Shown: positions 25,401 to 36,413 of the stretch, piece by piece
Layout: every line of letters starts with the position of its first letter
How positions within the stretch are numbered: position 1 is the stretch's first letter
Assembly: GCF_052857255.1 (NCBI RefSeq)
Contig: NC_135500.1
Coordinates: 160,077,189-160,141,188 of the forward strand
Direction: 5' to 3'
Source: Amblyomma americanum
Taxonomy: Eukaryota; Arthropoda; Arachnida; Ixodida; Ixodidae
Length of the DNA stretch: 64,000 nucleotides
Notes under the pieces: generated by a model
What the model was told of the DNA's origin: nothing
Database searches by the model: none
What the model saw: only the letters and a program-made list of their open reading frames with translations
Made by a program: the position numbers and the translations under genes

Positions 25401-26786
25401 CAGAACTTTGTTAATAATGCGATGAGAACGTTGCAATGCTAGTGAAAGCACTATACACACGTCGGCTACGCACCTCCTGGACTCTATAAATGTTCACTAG
25501 CTTCCGGAGCGCTCATCACCTTTGCATTAGAAATATCGATTTAACAAGGACTCTATTCTCTAACTAGATTACGCCGGTAGGTCATGTACGCATCTTTCAG
25601 ACCTATAATTCAAGATTCACAACCTGCCCAATATTGGCCTCCTATGGGAAGCAAGAAGAGTTCTTTCGGACCGAGACAGAGAAATAGACTGATAGTTTTT
25701 TTTTCTTTAAATCGATGCCCCCTGCAGGTATTGACTCGTCGTCAGAGTCAGAAAATGCCTCACCTGACCGTTTCTTTTATTCTCTTCGCTTTGTAACCGC
25801 CAATGGTTTCAGGAAGGTGCCACTATAAACGCCACGATATATAAAAGCGCACGGTACGAGAAGCAAAGATGCGGCATGTGCGTCTTCGTGCACGCGAGGC
25901 TACTCCTGTTCCCTCGTATGCAGTGCGTCCTGTTGGCAGAAGAACGCCTTGGGCTTAATAGGAGGAACGAGTGAGGTTTAAATGCAGACAGAAAGCATGA
26001 TGAATGAATTCCAGTAGAAAAACGTCCCTCGTAGACAGAGGACGAATAAAAGAAGTTAAAAGACGAGGAGCGCTTCATGCGGCAGTGAAAATTGACAAAT
26101 CTGATAATATTCACAGATGCATACGAATAACAGGGACCCCCTGGACATCGGGAGGTGCAAAAGTGAAAGAATTCAGCACATTAGATGAAAGCCTAAAGCT
26201 GGCTTTATGAGTGGCCTATCTGCGTAGCTTCTTTCGCATAAGGTCGAAACAGCGGAGCGTACTTTTTACTCTCGCTCTTCAGAAAGGCGCTTGAATCGGC
26301 AAGCGACTTATGATATTAAAACTCAATCTTCAATCACCATGATGGATGTTTTGAGCAAAAAAAGGCACACAGACGAGTCGACAGGGCAAGCGCAAACTAG
26401 CGACTGGTTTATTCAATGCTTTACGCGTAAAAATTTAAGAAAAAATCCTCGCATGCGCATCAACAAGAACTTTTGGGGAAGAGGGCCCTCTACCCGCGAC
26501 GATATTTCTTACCCATGAAGCCCTCGTATCCTCGACAAAGCTGGCTGAGAAAGACATGTTTTAGGTTTTATTGCGAAAGCATTACTAGTCCCATCACGAG
26601 AAAAGCTGGTGTTTATGTGTGTACGTGTGAACGTGCGTACACGAAAATTATACAGAAAATACGAGATATCAGAAAGAAAATACGGCTACGTCATCCAGCG
26701 GCCATGGAACGCACAGAGCAAGCCAAGCACCACCACTTCAGACAATCCTATACATGTCGTTCGTCTACATGTAGCCCTCCATGTGG
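22422..26786. other. spacer without recognisable gene
   Basis: Contains frames of 132 codons (24429-24827, plus), 106 codons (25076-25396, plus) and 101 codons (25809-26114, minus), none with a motif. TATATAAAAG at 25838-25847 lacks an Inr at the right distance. The stretch at 26341-26460 resembles tick Penelope-like element UTR sequence, but only from memory. Confidence 0.4.
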
Positions 26787-26971
26787 TTTGGTTTGGTTTG
26801 GTTTGGTGTATGGGGGTTTAACGACCCAAAACGACTCAGGTTATGAGGGACGCCGTAGTGAAGGGCTCCGGAAATTTCAACCTTCTGTGGTTCATTAACA
26901 TGCACTGATATCACACAGTCCACGGGCCTCTCGAATTTCGCCTCCATCGAAATTCGACCGCCGCAGCCGGG
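26787..26971 (-). mobile_element. family B SINE, 5' half missing; 3' part of a SINE chimera
   Basis: The minus strand carries the body and tail of the SINE that is complete at 45265-45511 and 62393-62627. The tail end is a run of TTTGG units at 26787-26806, that is CCAAA on the element strand. Similarity stops abruptly at CCGGG (26967-26971), exactly before where box B should be. A filler of about 12 bases then leads into the family A SINE at 26984. A single 11-bp duplication, CCTCCATGTGG, lies outside both elements (26776-26786 and 27290-27300). The two pieces therefore went in together. Confidence 0.8.
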
Positions 26972-26983
26972 AATTTGAATTGA

Positions 26984-27289
26984 AAATTGGTTTTGGGGGA
27001 AAGGAAATGACGAAGTATCTGTCTTACATCTCGGCGGACGCCTGAGCCTCGCCGTAAGGGAAGGGTTAAAGGAGGGATTGAGAGAAGAAAGGAAGAGGTG
27101 CTAGAGTGGAGGGCTCCGGAATAATTTCGACCAGCTGGGAATCTTTAACGTGCACTGGCATCGCCCAGCACACGGGCACCTGTGCTTTTCGTCTTAATCG
27201 AAACGCTGCCGCTGTGATTGGGTTCGAACCTAGGTACTCCGGATCAGTAGCCGAGCGCCGTAACCATTGAGGTACCGCGGCGGTGCAGA
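26984..27289 (-). mobile_element. family A (Ruka-type) SINE; 5' part of a SINE chimera
   Basis: A nearly full family A SINE on the minus strand. The tail-proximal AATTGGTTTTGGGGGAAAGG motif begins at 26985 and the head lies at 27210-27289. Box B (GGTTCGAACC) is at 27221-27230. Box A is damaged: TACCTCAATGG on the element strand (27264-27274) in place of TGGCTCAGTGG, with the key G lost. The usual TTA-repeat tail is missing and is replaced by filler joined to family B sequence. With box A broken the present copy is unlikely to be a good polymerase III template. Confidence 0.85.
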
Positions 27290-27300
27290 CCTCCATGTGG

Positions 27301-30300
27301 CGTCTTTTTTCGTCACGTTCATACAGAAATTGTGATGTAATCGTTTGGAGTAGAGTGTTCCGGATAATTTAATAATATTTTCCGTTTCACATAGCTTGCA
27401 AGTGCTAGTCAAGTAGGAGGCAAGCTTGCGGCAGGAATTCCAACCGATGACATAGACGCCTTCAATTTTATGCCTTCGCATACCTCCGCATCAAAACTGT
27501 AATGCAACCGTTCGTCGCACAGCGCACCGGGTGGTGTGAAACGCGCGTGCATGTATGTGTTTGTATGCATGTACAAGCAATATGCGTAAACAATGCACCC
27601 ACTGACAGTGACACTTTCGCATTCCCACACGTAGGCAGTTTTAAGTGCCTCTGGTGAATTATTTCATTATGGAGAATGCTTTACAGTTTGTGGCTACCTC
27701 AGGCAATTCGAAGATCATTTTGGCAGTTTGAATTTTTCTCTTTAAATCGTTACACTTGAAATAATAGCAGAATTTTGCATGTAATCTTTATCTCTAGACA
27801 TCGAGCTTACAAAGCCAATGCTTAAGTGAATTACAATTTGTTATGGCAACGTAGATAAATTGGACGCTGCGGGAACGAAGACTCAAGAAACATTGTTTCA
27901 AGGCCGAAAAGTGTGCATTGTTTCTTACAACTTAGACGGATAGGAGCTCCACACAAATAGTTTGTCCTTTTAGCTCTCCACCTGACAGCAAGCGCCAAAC
28001 ATCGGGCAAGGTATGAATTTGTACTCTCTGCAAAACCAAGGTCTACATAAAGAGAGACAGTAGAGCTCTAAACTAGGCAGTGGCCGTTGGCTGCCAAACG
28101 GCCGCCCGTTCCCTGCTTTATGCAGAAGAGGGGCGCTGCTTAGCAGCTCTTATCTCAATCGAGATAGCGTTCGTGTCCCACCATTCCGACTTGTCAGCAT
28201 CTTCCCTTTTTTTTTCTACTGGGATCTTCAGTGAACTATTTCCTTTTTTTCTGATATAACAGGTCACATGACCTTCGGCTTACGGCTCCTTACATCAGTA
28301 TTTTGTGTAATATTCTAGACGTTATGAGGTTTTCTTTTGTTCTTGTGGGGGTAAACTTCAGCGAGTTTGCAGAACCTCCGAGAATGGAAGGCTGTAAAAT
28401 AAATTGCTTGTCTCACGAGCAACGACGGAAGAGGTCCCATTGGAAGAAACGTCCTTCTCATTTGAAGCGGTCCGCGGGGTTGTTCTGGTGGTCCTCAGAG
28501 AACCTGTACGAAACTTTGAGGCTGGCTGTAAGTTTGTCCAGGCGTAGGAGGCCAGTTGCTCTGGCATTGCTGGCATCGCGATTCCCTCCCGTCTGCGCAG
28601 AGGCTCATAAGGCTTGTTCCAACTCCCATTTTTCTCATTTTCCCTTCACGTTGGCCACTTAAACTGATTACATTCGAGGCACGCCTTTGCCGTGTCTTTT
28701 TCTTCGTTCTGTCTATCCATTACGTTTCCTTAGTCCAGAAGATATGGCGTCTTCGTCGGTTGCAATGTTCTGTGTTAAATAAATCCAAACTTTATAAGTA
28801 ATTCTTACGCAATCTCTGCAGACACGGAGAATTACTGCTTTTCTTCTCGACGCCGATGTTGAGTAGCAGCGTTACCTTCCTTCCGCAGCTCAGCTTAGAT
28901 TCCGGTCAAAAGACCGCTATTTCATGTACTTCATTAACAGGGCTGTAAAAATGAATTGTATGGAAAATGAAAAAAAAATTCTACGCTTTACGAAATAGTG
29001 GCAGTGGGTGCAGCGATTTCGCATCGTGATAAGCAAGACCTCGTATTGCAACATGTGGTCTTGTCCAGTATTTAGTGTTTTACATTTTGAATAGTGGTGA
29101 GACAGACTCAATAAAATTATTGGCTCAGACAGACCAATTGCCGACAGACCACTGTAAGGCTATCGGCTGCCGTGCGGTTTTGAATCTTGCATGAAGACCA
29201 CTTTCTAAACCTCCTGTTTTGTTTCCTTGTAAACTGCATGCCGCCACATTAAGTTTTTTGAATTTTATTTTTTTATATTCGGCTGCTGCACTATTGTTTG
29301 GGCCTTAGTTTGAGGCTGCAAAAGCCGCACCAACCGTTTCTTTGATTTTTGCTCATTATCATGTGTTTCGCCCTTCAGTTTGTTCCCTGTATTTGCTTTT
29401 TGTCGCAGTTGTCACTAATCTTTGGTCACTAGTCCTGAATAAATATTATTGATGATGATCTTGCACATTCGTTCACACCGCCGCCACACATGGCTCACCA
29501 AGCGACCACAACAAATTCAGGCTTCATCTGAATGCAGAGTTTTGCGGAAGTTTTAAATATTTAGATTTTCGCTTCACTCTCAAAAATATGTAGCTCCGTA
29601 ATAACAGCTGAGGCAAAATGTTAAATGTGACGTGTAATTGGTACTGCTGAGCTACAACTGAAACCTTAAAACGCGCATTAGTGAAAATAGCACATAAGCA
29701 GTCACCAGCGTCAGGAAACTACCGCGGTCATACTGTGCAGTTGCGTTTTGATTTCATTTGAGGCTTACACGAGAAAAAAAAGAAAAAACAAATAAGTCCT
29801 CTTAAGCATAAAGGTCGGTTGTGAATGCTACGTCGTATCGAACTTCGTGTTTAGTGGATTCTTGTTACTGATCCATGCAGAACTTTCTTCTTCCGCCTTT
29901 CCCGCGTCGAATAATAGTGCCTTACATATTTACATCCAGATTTCTCGGTGCACTAGAGCAAGCGAACTGACGGAGCGAACGACACGCCTTCTTTCAGACG
30001 GGCAACCTCCGAAGGGGCAGCTACAAGTTGATCGACAGAAGCGAACCAGCGTTTTCGGTGCAGCCCTATATAAGGGGTATGAGTGAAATAGGTAGCGCAG
30101 GCAGGGTCGCGTGAGACCGATCTTGCTTGTAACGACTGAGGGCTGCGCGCTGCTACACAGAGGCCAGCAATTATGCGGCTCGTTTCGGGGAACTCTCTCG
30201 AGGTGAGACAGGAAATTAAGATCGATGATTGTAGCACGTCACAAGAGGTGGCAGCCGGAGAAATTGAAAATAGCGTGCTCGTAGTAACAGTGGCGAAATC

Positions 30301-31651
30301 TGCACGCCATTGTTCTGCTTCTCAGCTAAACAGTGTGGCAGTTTCTTAGGATAAAATGTAGCAACCTTTATTACATATCGTCTGTACCAGGAATTTTTAT
30401 TTATTCGGATATAGCGTGCCTCGAAGGATATCTTCGCGAAGAAAAATATGTCTTCCCAGTGAATGGAGCGGTAGCGGCCAACTTGGAGATTAATTCTAAA
30501 TGATTTTGACTCGGGTGTCAGTGAGTCTGCTATAGCCACAGCCTAACCTTTAACCAAGCCGTCACTCATTCGCGGCAGACTCGCACCATTCATGAACTTC
30601 GCCAATAGTACATAAGCCGATTAACAACCTTTCAGAAAATGTTGCTGCTTTGGTGGTTTTTAATAACATAAAATTAGCCGAGACGACGAAGCTGCGCATT
30701 TTGTTGAATTTAATATTTTTCAGCGGAAGTAGGGGTGCCGTAAAATTTTCTCTTAAGGCTTCAGAGTTTTCTCTTCCTTTTTCAAGGCATATCGCTTCGC
30801 AAAGGTAGAAATGATTTCCGTTTTTACCCGAACATCCCTGGCAAGCGTAACTCTATAAAAAAAAACAAATCATACCTTCACTGTGACTGCTGTAATAAAT
30901 GTTTCGGCCCATTTGGTATAGATAAAACGATTTTTGGGAGGCGCAGCATGGCAAATAAGCACAATTACTCACGTAGGTTACTCTATGTAGCTTGCAGAGA
31001 GTTTGTATTGATTTTGCGTGTGGCTTTTATTGTGTTGAGACACTTCCGAGTTTCTTACAAAGAGCGACAAAAAGTTCTGTCGCTACCACGAATGAAACTC
31101 GGTAACAAAAACAGCAAAAAGAAACGTTGCCTTTTTCCCTCGTATGGCTCCTTTATTTGGTCCCGTAGAGATGGTTTCCGGTGCCAACGAGTCCGCGGGC
31201 GCTGTTCAAAGGAGACGATTATCGCTTCGCGCTTACGCTTCCTGCCGCTGCTCAGCTTTCGAAGAGAACTAAAAATTTTGAGAAGCTCGATAAAAATTTT
31301 AAACGCCTGATCAATAACACATTGTGTTCTCTTTTGTACCGTGCCAAGACGATCGTCGAGTAAAAATTAAGTGAGAATCTTTTAGTTCCCGTATGTTGCG
31401 CTGCTCTGCTTTTGTTGGTCTAGCGTGCACTGGCGCCACTTTCTTTCTTGCCTACAAAGGTTCAGGTATCTACACCCGCATTTCATATACATGGGGTTGA
31501 ATTTTAACAATGTACAGTGCATTTTAATCCTAGATTTTTTTATCATGAAAGGTGTAGTTATGAACAAAGTATCAAGGAGCCCTGTGCCGCTGTATTTACA
31601 AGATGGAGTGATCAAAAACGGGGTTCTAAAACAGTAGCCATCAAGGCTGGA
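27301..31651. other. spacer without recognisable gene
   Basis: Contains frames of 119 codons (28303-28662, plus), 107 codons (30216-30539, minus) and 120 codons (30948-31310, plus) without motifs. AATAAATATTATTGATGATGATC near 29440 resembles a LINE 3' tail, but no coding relic precedes it. TATATAAG at 30067-30074 sits in moderately GC-rich DNA without an Inr at the right spacing. Confidence 0.4.
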
Positions 31652-31917
31652 ACCACCTGGGGATCTTTAACGTGCACTGACATCGCACAGCACACGAACG
31701 CTAAGGCGCCCGTGTGCTGTGCGATGTCAGTGCACGCTAAAGATCCCCAGGTGGTCGAAAGTATTCCGGAGCCCTCCACTACGGCACCTCTTATTCCTTT
31801 CTTCTTTCACTCCCTACTTTATCCCTTCTCTTAAGGCGCGGTTCAGGTGTCCAAGGATATATGAGACAGATACTGTGTCATTTCCTTTCCCCCAAAACCA
31901 ATTATTATTATTATTAA
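31652..31917 (+). mobile_element. family A (Ruka-type) SINE with long 5' inverted repeat (fold-back)
   Basis: From about 31697 to 31917 this is the body and TTA-rich tail of a family A SINE, lacking its tRNA head and therefore both promoter boxes. In place of the head, 31652-31696 is an inverted copy of its own body. It pairs with 31711-31755 over 45 positions with one mismatch, around a 14-nt loop (31697-31710). The breakpoint differs from that of the fold-back at 1.5 kb. No convincing target-site duplication is seen. Short frames in the region are produced by the element. A transcript crossing it would form a long near-perfect hairpin. Confidence 0.88.
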
Positions 31918-33490
31918 TCACGTTCATGCCCTTACCTCGATACGTTGTGTCTGCGAATTCCGCGGGGATGAGATTTATACACAGCACAATAATAAAATGC
32001 ACGGAAACGCCACCAATTAATAATATTAAGCGAGCCGCATTCTCGGTAACCGATAGCCATGTGTGCTAAAGCTAAAACCATTACACCATGCAAGTGATGG
32101 TGAGACTTATTCGTTAATTTGTATCAAAGGTTTGGTGCGGTTAACTTCCGTACTTATCTCAGATGGGGTAGCATTGAAGGACGCGTCGATAGCTTTTTGC
32201 GAACGACTGGTATGAGGGTAACGTGGTGCCACAAAACAGGAACGTCAAATGTAATTTGTGATCTGTGCACGTACGATACAGTGTTGTCTTCTGTTACATC
32301 GCGTAATTTGCCTTGTTACCAAATTCGACTAGCAGGTACCGCTTATAAGCACTAATATCGAAAGAAACCATGTTCAAAGCTTTCCGCCCTTACTCCCCTC
32401 CTGTCCCTGAACCGCGCAATACCTTGTTTCTTTATTTTTACTTTTGCCTGTTAAAAAAAAAAAAAACGTTGCAGGTCGCTTCCTTGAGTAACTCATCCCT
32501 AACAAGACATAACCAATGGCTCTCCAAATACTGCTAGGGCTTCTCTGCAGGTGGAAGGGCTTGCTTACATACAGCACCGTAAAAATAACCTCACCTACGC
32601 ATAGACAACTTGAAACGGCAGACATTCAACCTCACAAATTAAGAGCAATTACTACGGATGCTGATCGAATCACAGCGTCTGCAACCAACTTCATTAACCC
32701 AGCTAGAAGGACAGGCAGGTCACGAGATGGGAAAGTCTAACAGGGGGCCAAACTTTGTTAACCCCATCCACCAGCAGTAAACAATCATCACAAGAAGTTT
32801 CTGAGTATACGACTCATTAGTACCAAACCACAGCATATCTCAAAGGAACTTGTGCTGCAAATAAGATAATAAAAAACACGACACGTGCGCCGGATGTATG
32901 AGTTCCCGATTGCAGCCGGCCTCTAGACACAGCTTGCTATCGCCGCATCAAAGGACAGAGCAACGCATTCATTTTTTCAGGTTGCTGCAGCAGCATCTGC
33001 GGTGCGCCTTTCATCGAGAGTGGTGAAGATGAATGACATGGGCTTCGTGCTTGCCAGTCTTCGCCTGCCATAAGCCCAATGCCTACCGTTTCGTTACCAG
33101 TAAAAAACAAATGTAAAAGCTGTTTGCCTGCTGCAGTATAATATTTCGTGTTGAGTGTAAAGCCCGTGGCTTTCGTTTTGTGGATTCGATCTTTAAAACC
33201 AACAAGTTCTGCCTTCATCTTCTAGCCAACGGAGCTTACCGGCAGAGTGGTTGGGCGGCCTTCCAGAATGCGCCTTGGGTTGTCATGGGATTCATTAGCG
33301 GCCTTGAAATGGCCTTCTAATTGGCGTCTCTCAAGGAGAGACGGAGGCCGGCGCTACAGATACAAGCTTAGTCATAAGTTCTCAGACCACAAGGCCTGCT
33401 TTTTAGCAGTATAGCTCGCCACTCACGATACCTCCGAAGCTCGACGTCTATAAATAGCGTATTATAAGCATTATTCTCCCCACTGCGCAC
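31918..33490. other. spacer without recognisable gene
   Basis: Mixed composition with an A14 run at 32453-32466. Frames are under 95 codons and have no motif. A small 7-bp hairpin (CGTCTCT / AGAGACG) lies at 33325-33343. Confidence 0.45.
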
Positions 33491-33754
33491 CTTGGCGGCC
33501 TTATTAGTGTCTTAAGTGCTAGAATATACAGCCGAAATATGCGTCCATTGCACGTTTGGCCAATCATGTATCTCTGTTACTTTGTGGCTTGAAAGTAAAG
33601 CAAAGATTCGGGAAGATTTTATCTTGGCGGCTTTATTAGTGTATTAAGTGCTAGAATATACAGTTGAAATATGCGTCCATTGCATGTTTGACCAATCTTG
33701 TATCTCTGTCACTTCGTGGCTTGAAAGTAAAGCAAAGATTCGGTAAGATTTTAT
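33491..33754. repeat. 132-bp tandem duplication, two copies
   Basis: Copies at 33491-33622 and 33623-33754 abut exactly, both starting CTTGGCGG. By eye they differ at about 10 of 132 positions, with no indel, so identity is near 92 percent. No element or coding frame matches the unit. The differences are mainly C/T transitions, which fits an unconstrained duplication that has aged. Confidence 0.9.
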
Positions 33755-36239
33755 CTTGTAGAGAAGCCTATTGCTTCCAATGCCATTACTGATTGATTGC
33801 CTGAATGTACTTAGCTGACAAAATTTCCAACAAAGGCGCTCCATGTACTGCAGCCTACAAAACTCCGAAGGCCTGTGTTCTAATGTACATATACGGACAC
33901 AAGCAAAAGAAGCAGAATTTTTCGTTATAATTTCCTAGACTAATTGAAATGAATAAACATCATTTGCCCACGAACACAGGACTAGTGACCACTATCGCCG
34001 TTCACGTACCATATCGATAATTTCCCTTTACACAACTCGTAAAAAGTGGTAAACATCAATAGTGTGTTTTTATTACCTTTATTCCTAGCAATGCATAAAG
34101 GCTCAGTAATGCTTCAGTGGCTTCCCATTGCGTCAGCTTAGGCAGCAGTTTTTTTGGACACTGAGCACATGCTTTTAAAAGAGTGCCACGTACCCCCATC
34201 CCTTTTCTTTTTGGTCATGCTCCTTCCTGTGACAGCATTCTCTCCATTTCCTTTCTTGTCTCAAACGGCCTGACAGCTCACGTCTCAGTTAAAATTATAA
34301 AAGGTGCACTTTTCCACCGTATCATAGAATACAAAGATCTTTTTTTCCTGTTTTTCGCCAAGCGATAAAGGGTCTACCTACAGAGGTCAACCTTGAGCCA
34401 ATTTGCATCTGCAATTTGAAAGGTGCAACCGGCGACATTGAGTTGCATATATTCTGAACAATACCGAGGAAAGCAGAATCAAATACAGATTCTCGCCAGA
34501 ATCTGGCTGAGGAGTTATACGATCTACCTGCTGCAACAAGCTCACGTTAACATCATCGCCGTTGATTGGGCAAGGGAAGAGGATTAGCGCTTCTTTTACT
34601 TGCCAAAATTATCTAGCTATAATTACCTCACTCTTTTTATCCGCCATGCATTGTGCACTCAAAACCAACTCAGATCTTCTCTATGCTTTCTTAGCTCATT
34701 AAAAAAACAGTTTTCTTTGTTTCCAGAAGTTCTACAGCTTGATGCTGCGCTTGCATCGAAGGCAGACTTCCCCAGAAACCAACGCTGTCGTCATTCTCCT
34801 CCTCTGCCACCACTCAGCCCGCACCATTTATCAGGGCCGTCTTTATCAGCCTCGGCCCAGACGTGCCTCTTCGTTGCGGTCGCCGGAAACGGCTGTTGAA
34901 GATTGCGGAACACATCCCGCCTTCCCTTCTATTCGAGGCTAGCCGGACCACGCCGCCATGCTAGTCTCTTTATTCTAGTCTTCTTCCTGCACGACGCCGG
35001 CGCGTACTGAGAGCACTCTGCTTGGTAAAAGACGCTATCAGCTCACCGTCAGGTGTGTGGCCCAACTAGACGCCGCAGACTCCTCCTCACTTCTAAGCCT
35101 CCGTCCGTGTTTTCCGTTCCTACCGGTCTTGCCACTCGCCCTCTCTTCCCAGGCACCTCTATGCGTTCCCTCCAAACATCTTCACCGCCAGGTCCTGCAT
35201 ACTTCAACGTTTTTCGAGCGAAATGTTGCCGAATTCGCAGCACGAGGGTAGTTCTTGTGTACCCTTCTCTCGCTGTGGAAGTATGCGCAAACTTTCGCCG
35301 CCCTTTATCATCTAGGTTTCTTTTGGTTTGTTGTTTCATTGTGCGCTTGAGTACATCGCTGATGCGATGCTCTTCACTGCATTTCGCTGGTATTTCTTTC
35401 TCTTAGGCGAGGCTGAGAACTTTCTCGAGAATCTTCCCGTGTTCCGTCCTTTTGGCGTGTTTTATGTGCACACCATGAACCACCTCAACACTCCTCCATC
35501 CGGGGGGAGATAACTGGATAAGTTTTAAATTCATTGAGTGCCGGTTAAAAACTTCGACACAAGAGTTTCCACTACCAAGCATGCCATTTATTGTGAACTT
35601 TACATTAGGGTTGTGCGGAAAGCAACACCAACGCTATTCCAGGTTCAGTGTTCAGGATCCTTCTTCTTCCTATGTGGTTGCTACCTTTTATAGCGCGTCG
35701 CAGTGGTATTTTGAATATTATTGATATTATCTAGGTATGTTCTTGCGTGCATGTGTCCGCGCGTGACGTGTTCTTATTTGCATATACGGGTGTATTCGTT
35801 TCCTTTTGCGTATTTATGTGTGTAAGTACGGAATGGTGGTGCAGTTTTCTTAGTCTGTTCTGTTATGGTTGATTTTCGTCATTAGGGGTAGTCGGTAACA
35901 GCGACTGTACTTTTGAACAGAATTCCATGCCAATTTAGAGCAGTGGCAGCATGTCCTGTTAACATGAGCCTGCGCAATTCTTCACCGCTTTCTATTATTG
36001 CATGTGCGGACAGTCCAGCATAAAATTTTATTTCATCGAAACAGGCTTTATGTAATGTTTTTCTCCACTAACTTGTAGTAACGTTTTGTTATGCGAAGAA
36101 GGTACTGACAACGGTGATAAGAAGCTGCTAACAGGAAAAATAGTGCATGATCCAGTTCCAGCGGTGCGGCATTGCTGTAGCCGTCACGAAAATATTTCTC
36201 TGCTATCTTCATGCTACTGAATAAACGAAAGTCTCCAGC
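33755..36239. other. spacer with an unresolved GC-rich block
   Basis: 34780-35300 is C-rich on the plus strand and contains overlapping frames of 96-117 codons in several frames, as expected from low stop density. A CAGGTGTGTG (35050) and a pyrimidine-rich TTCCCAG (35147-35153) would fit a short intron. A GGGGGGAGA run at 35502-35510 resembles a retroviral-type polypurine tract. No homology supports either reading. Confidence 0.35.
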
Positions 36240-36398
36240 TCAGTTTTTCAAAACTTCACTGCGCCAGAACGTCTTCCCGCAATTGCAGCAGTGCGTAATA
36301 GGCAAGCGATCATGGAGAAAATTAAAGTGCTCAGACGCCACGGGTGCGATTATATTCTTCTTCAAGCCGCTAAGAAGTCGCTTTCTTATTCTCCGTCG
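36240..36398 (-). pseudogene. C2H2 zinc-finger-like exon relic
   Basis: The minus strand encodes CCNCGKTFWRSEVLKN followed by TGA (36240-36242). This fits the C2H2 finger pattern C-x2-C-GK-x-F-x5-L-x2-H up to the last residue, with the stop sitting where the first zinc-binding histidine should be. Upstream, HFNFLH is followed by seven residues (DRLPITH) before the first cysteine, which is the standard inter-finger linker length. The cysteines of that preceding finger are not present. A pyrimidine-rich stretch ending in CAG (36399-36413) is a good splice acceptor just before the frame. Restored fingers would bind DNA in the nucleus. The small size and missing ligands argue for a decayed exon, but chance cannot be excluded. 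Confidence 0.4.
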
Positions 36399-36413
36399 CT
36401 GAAAAAACAAAAA

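Noticed and set aside
25838..25847. TATA box TATATAAAAG
   Set aside because: No Inr-like motif at about 30 bases on either strand and no CpG-rich context. TATATAAG at 30067 was rejected for the same reason.
26341..26460. Resemblance to Penelope-like element UTR sequence of ticks
   Set aside because: Based on remembered phrases such as CAAGCGCAAACTAGCGACTG only. No coding part, terminal repeat or duplication can be shown in the window.
34780..35520. Possible retrotransposon or short-intron gene in a C-rich block
   Set aside because: A polypurine-like run and splice-like sites exist, but no LTR pair, no primer-binding site and no protein match support either.
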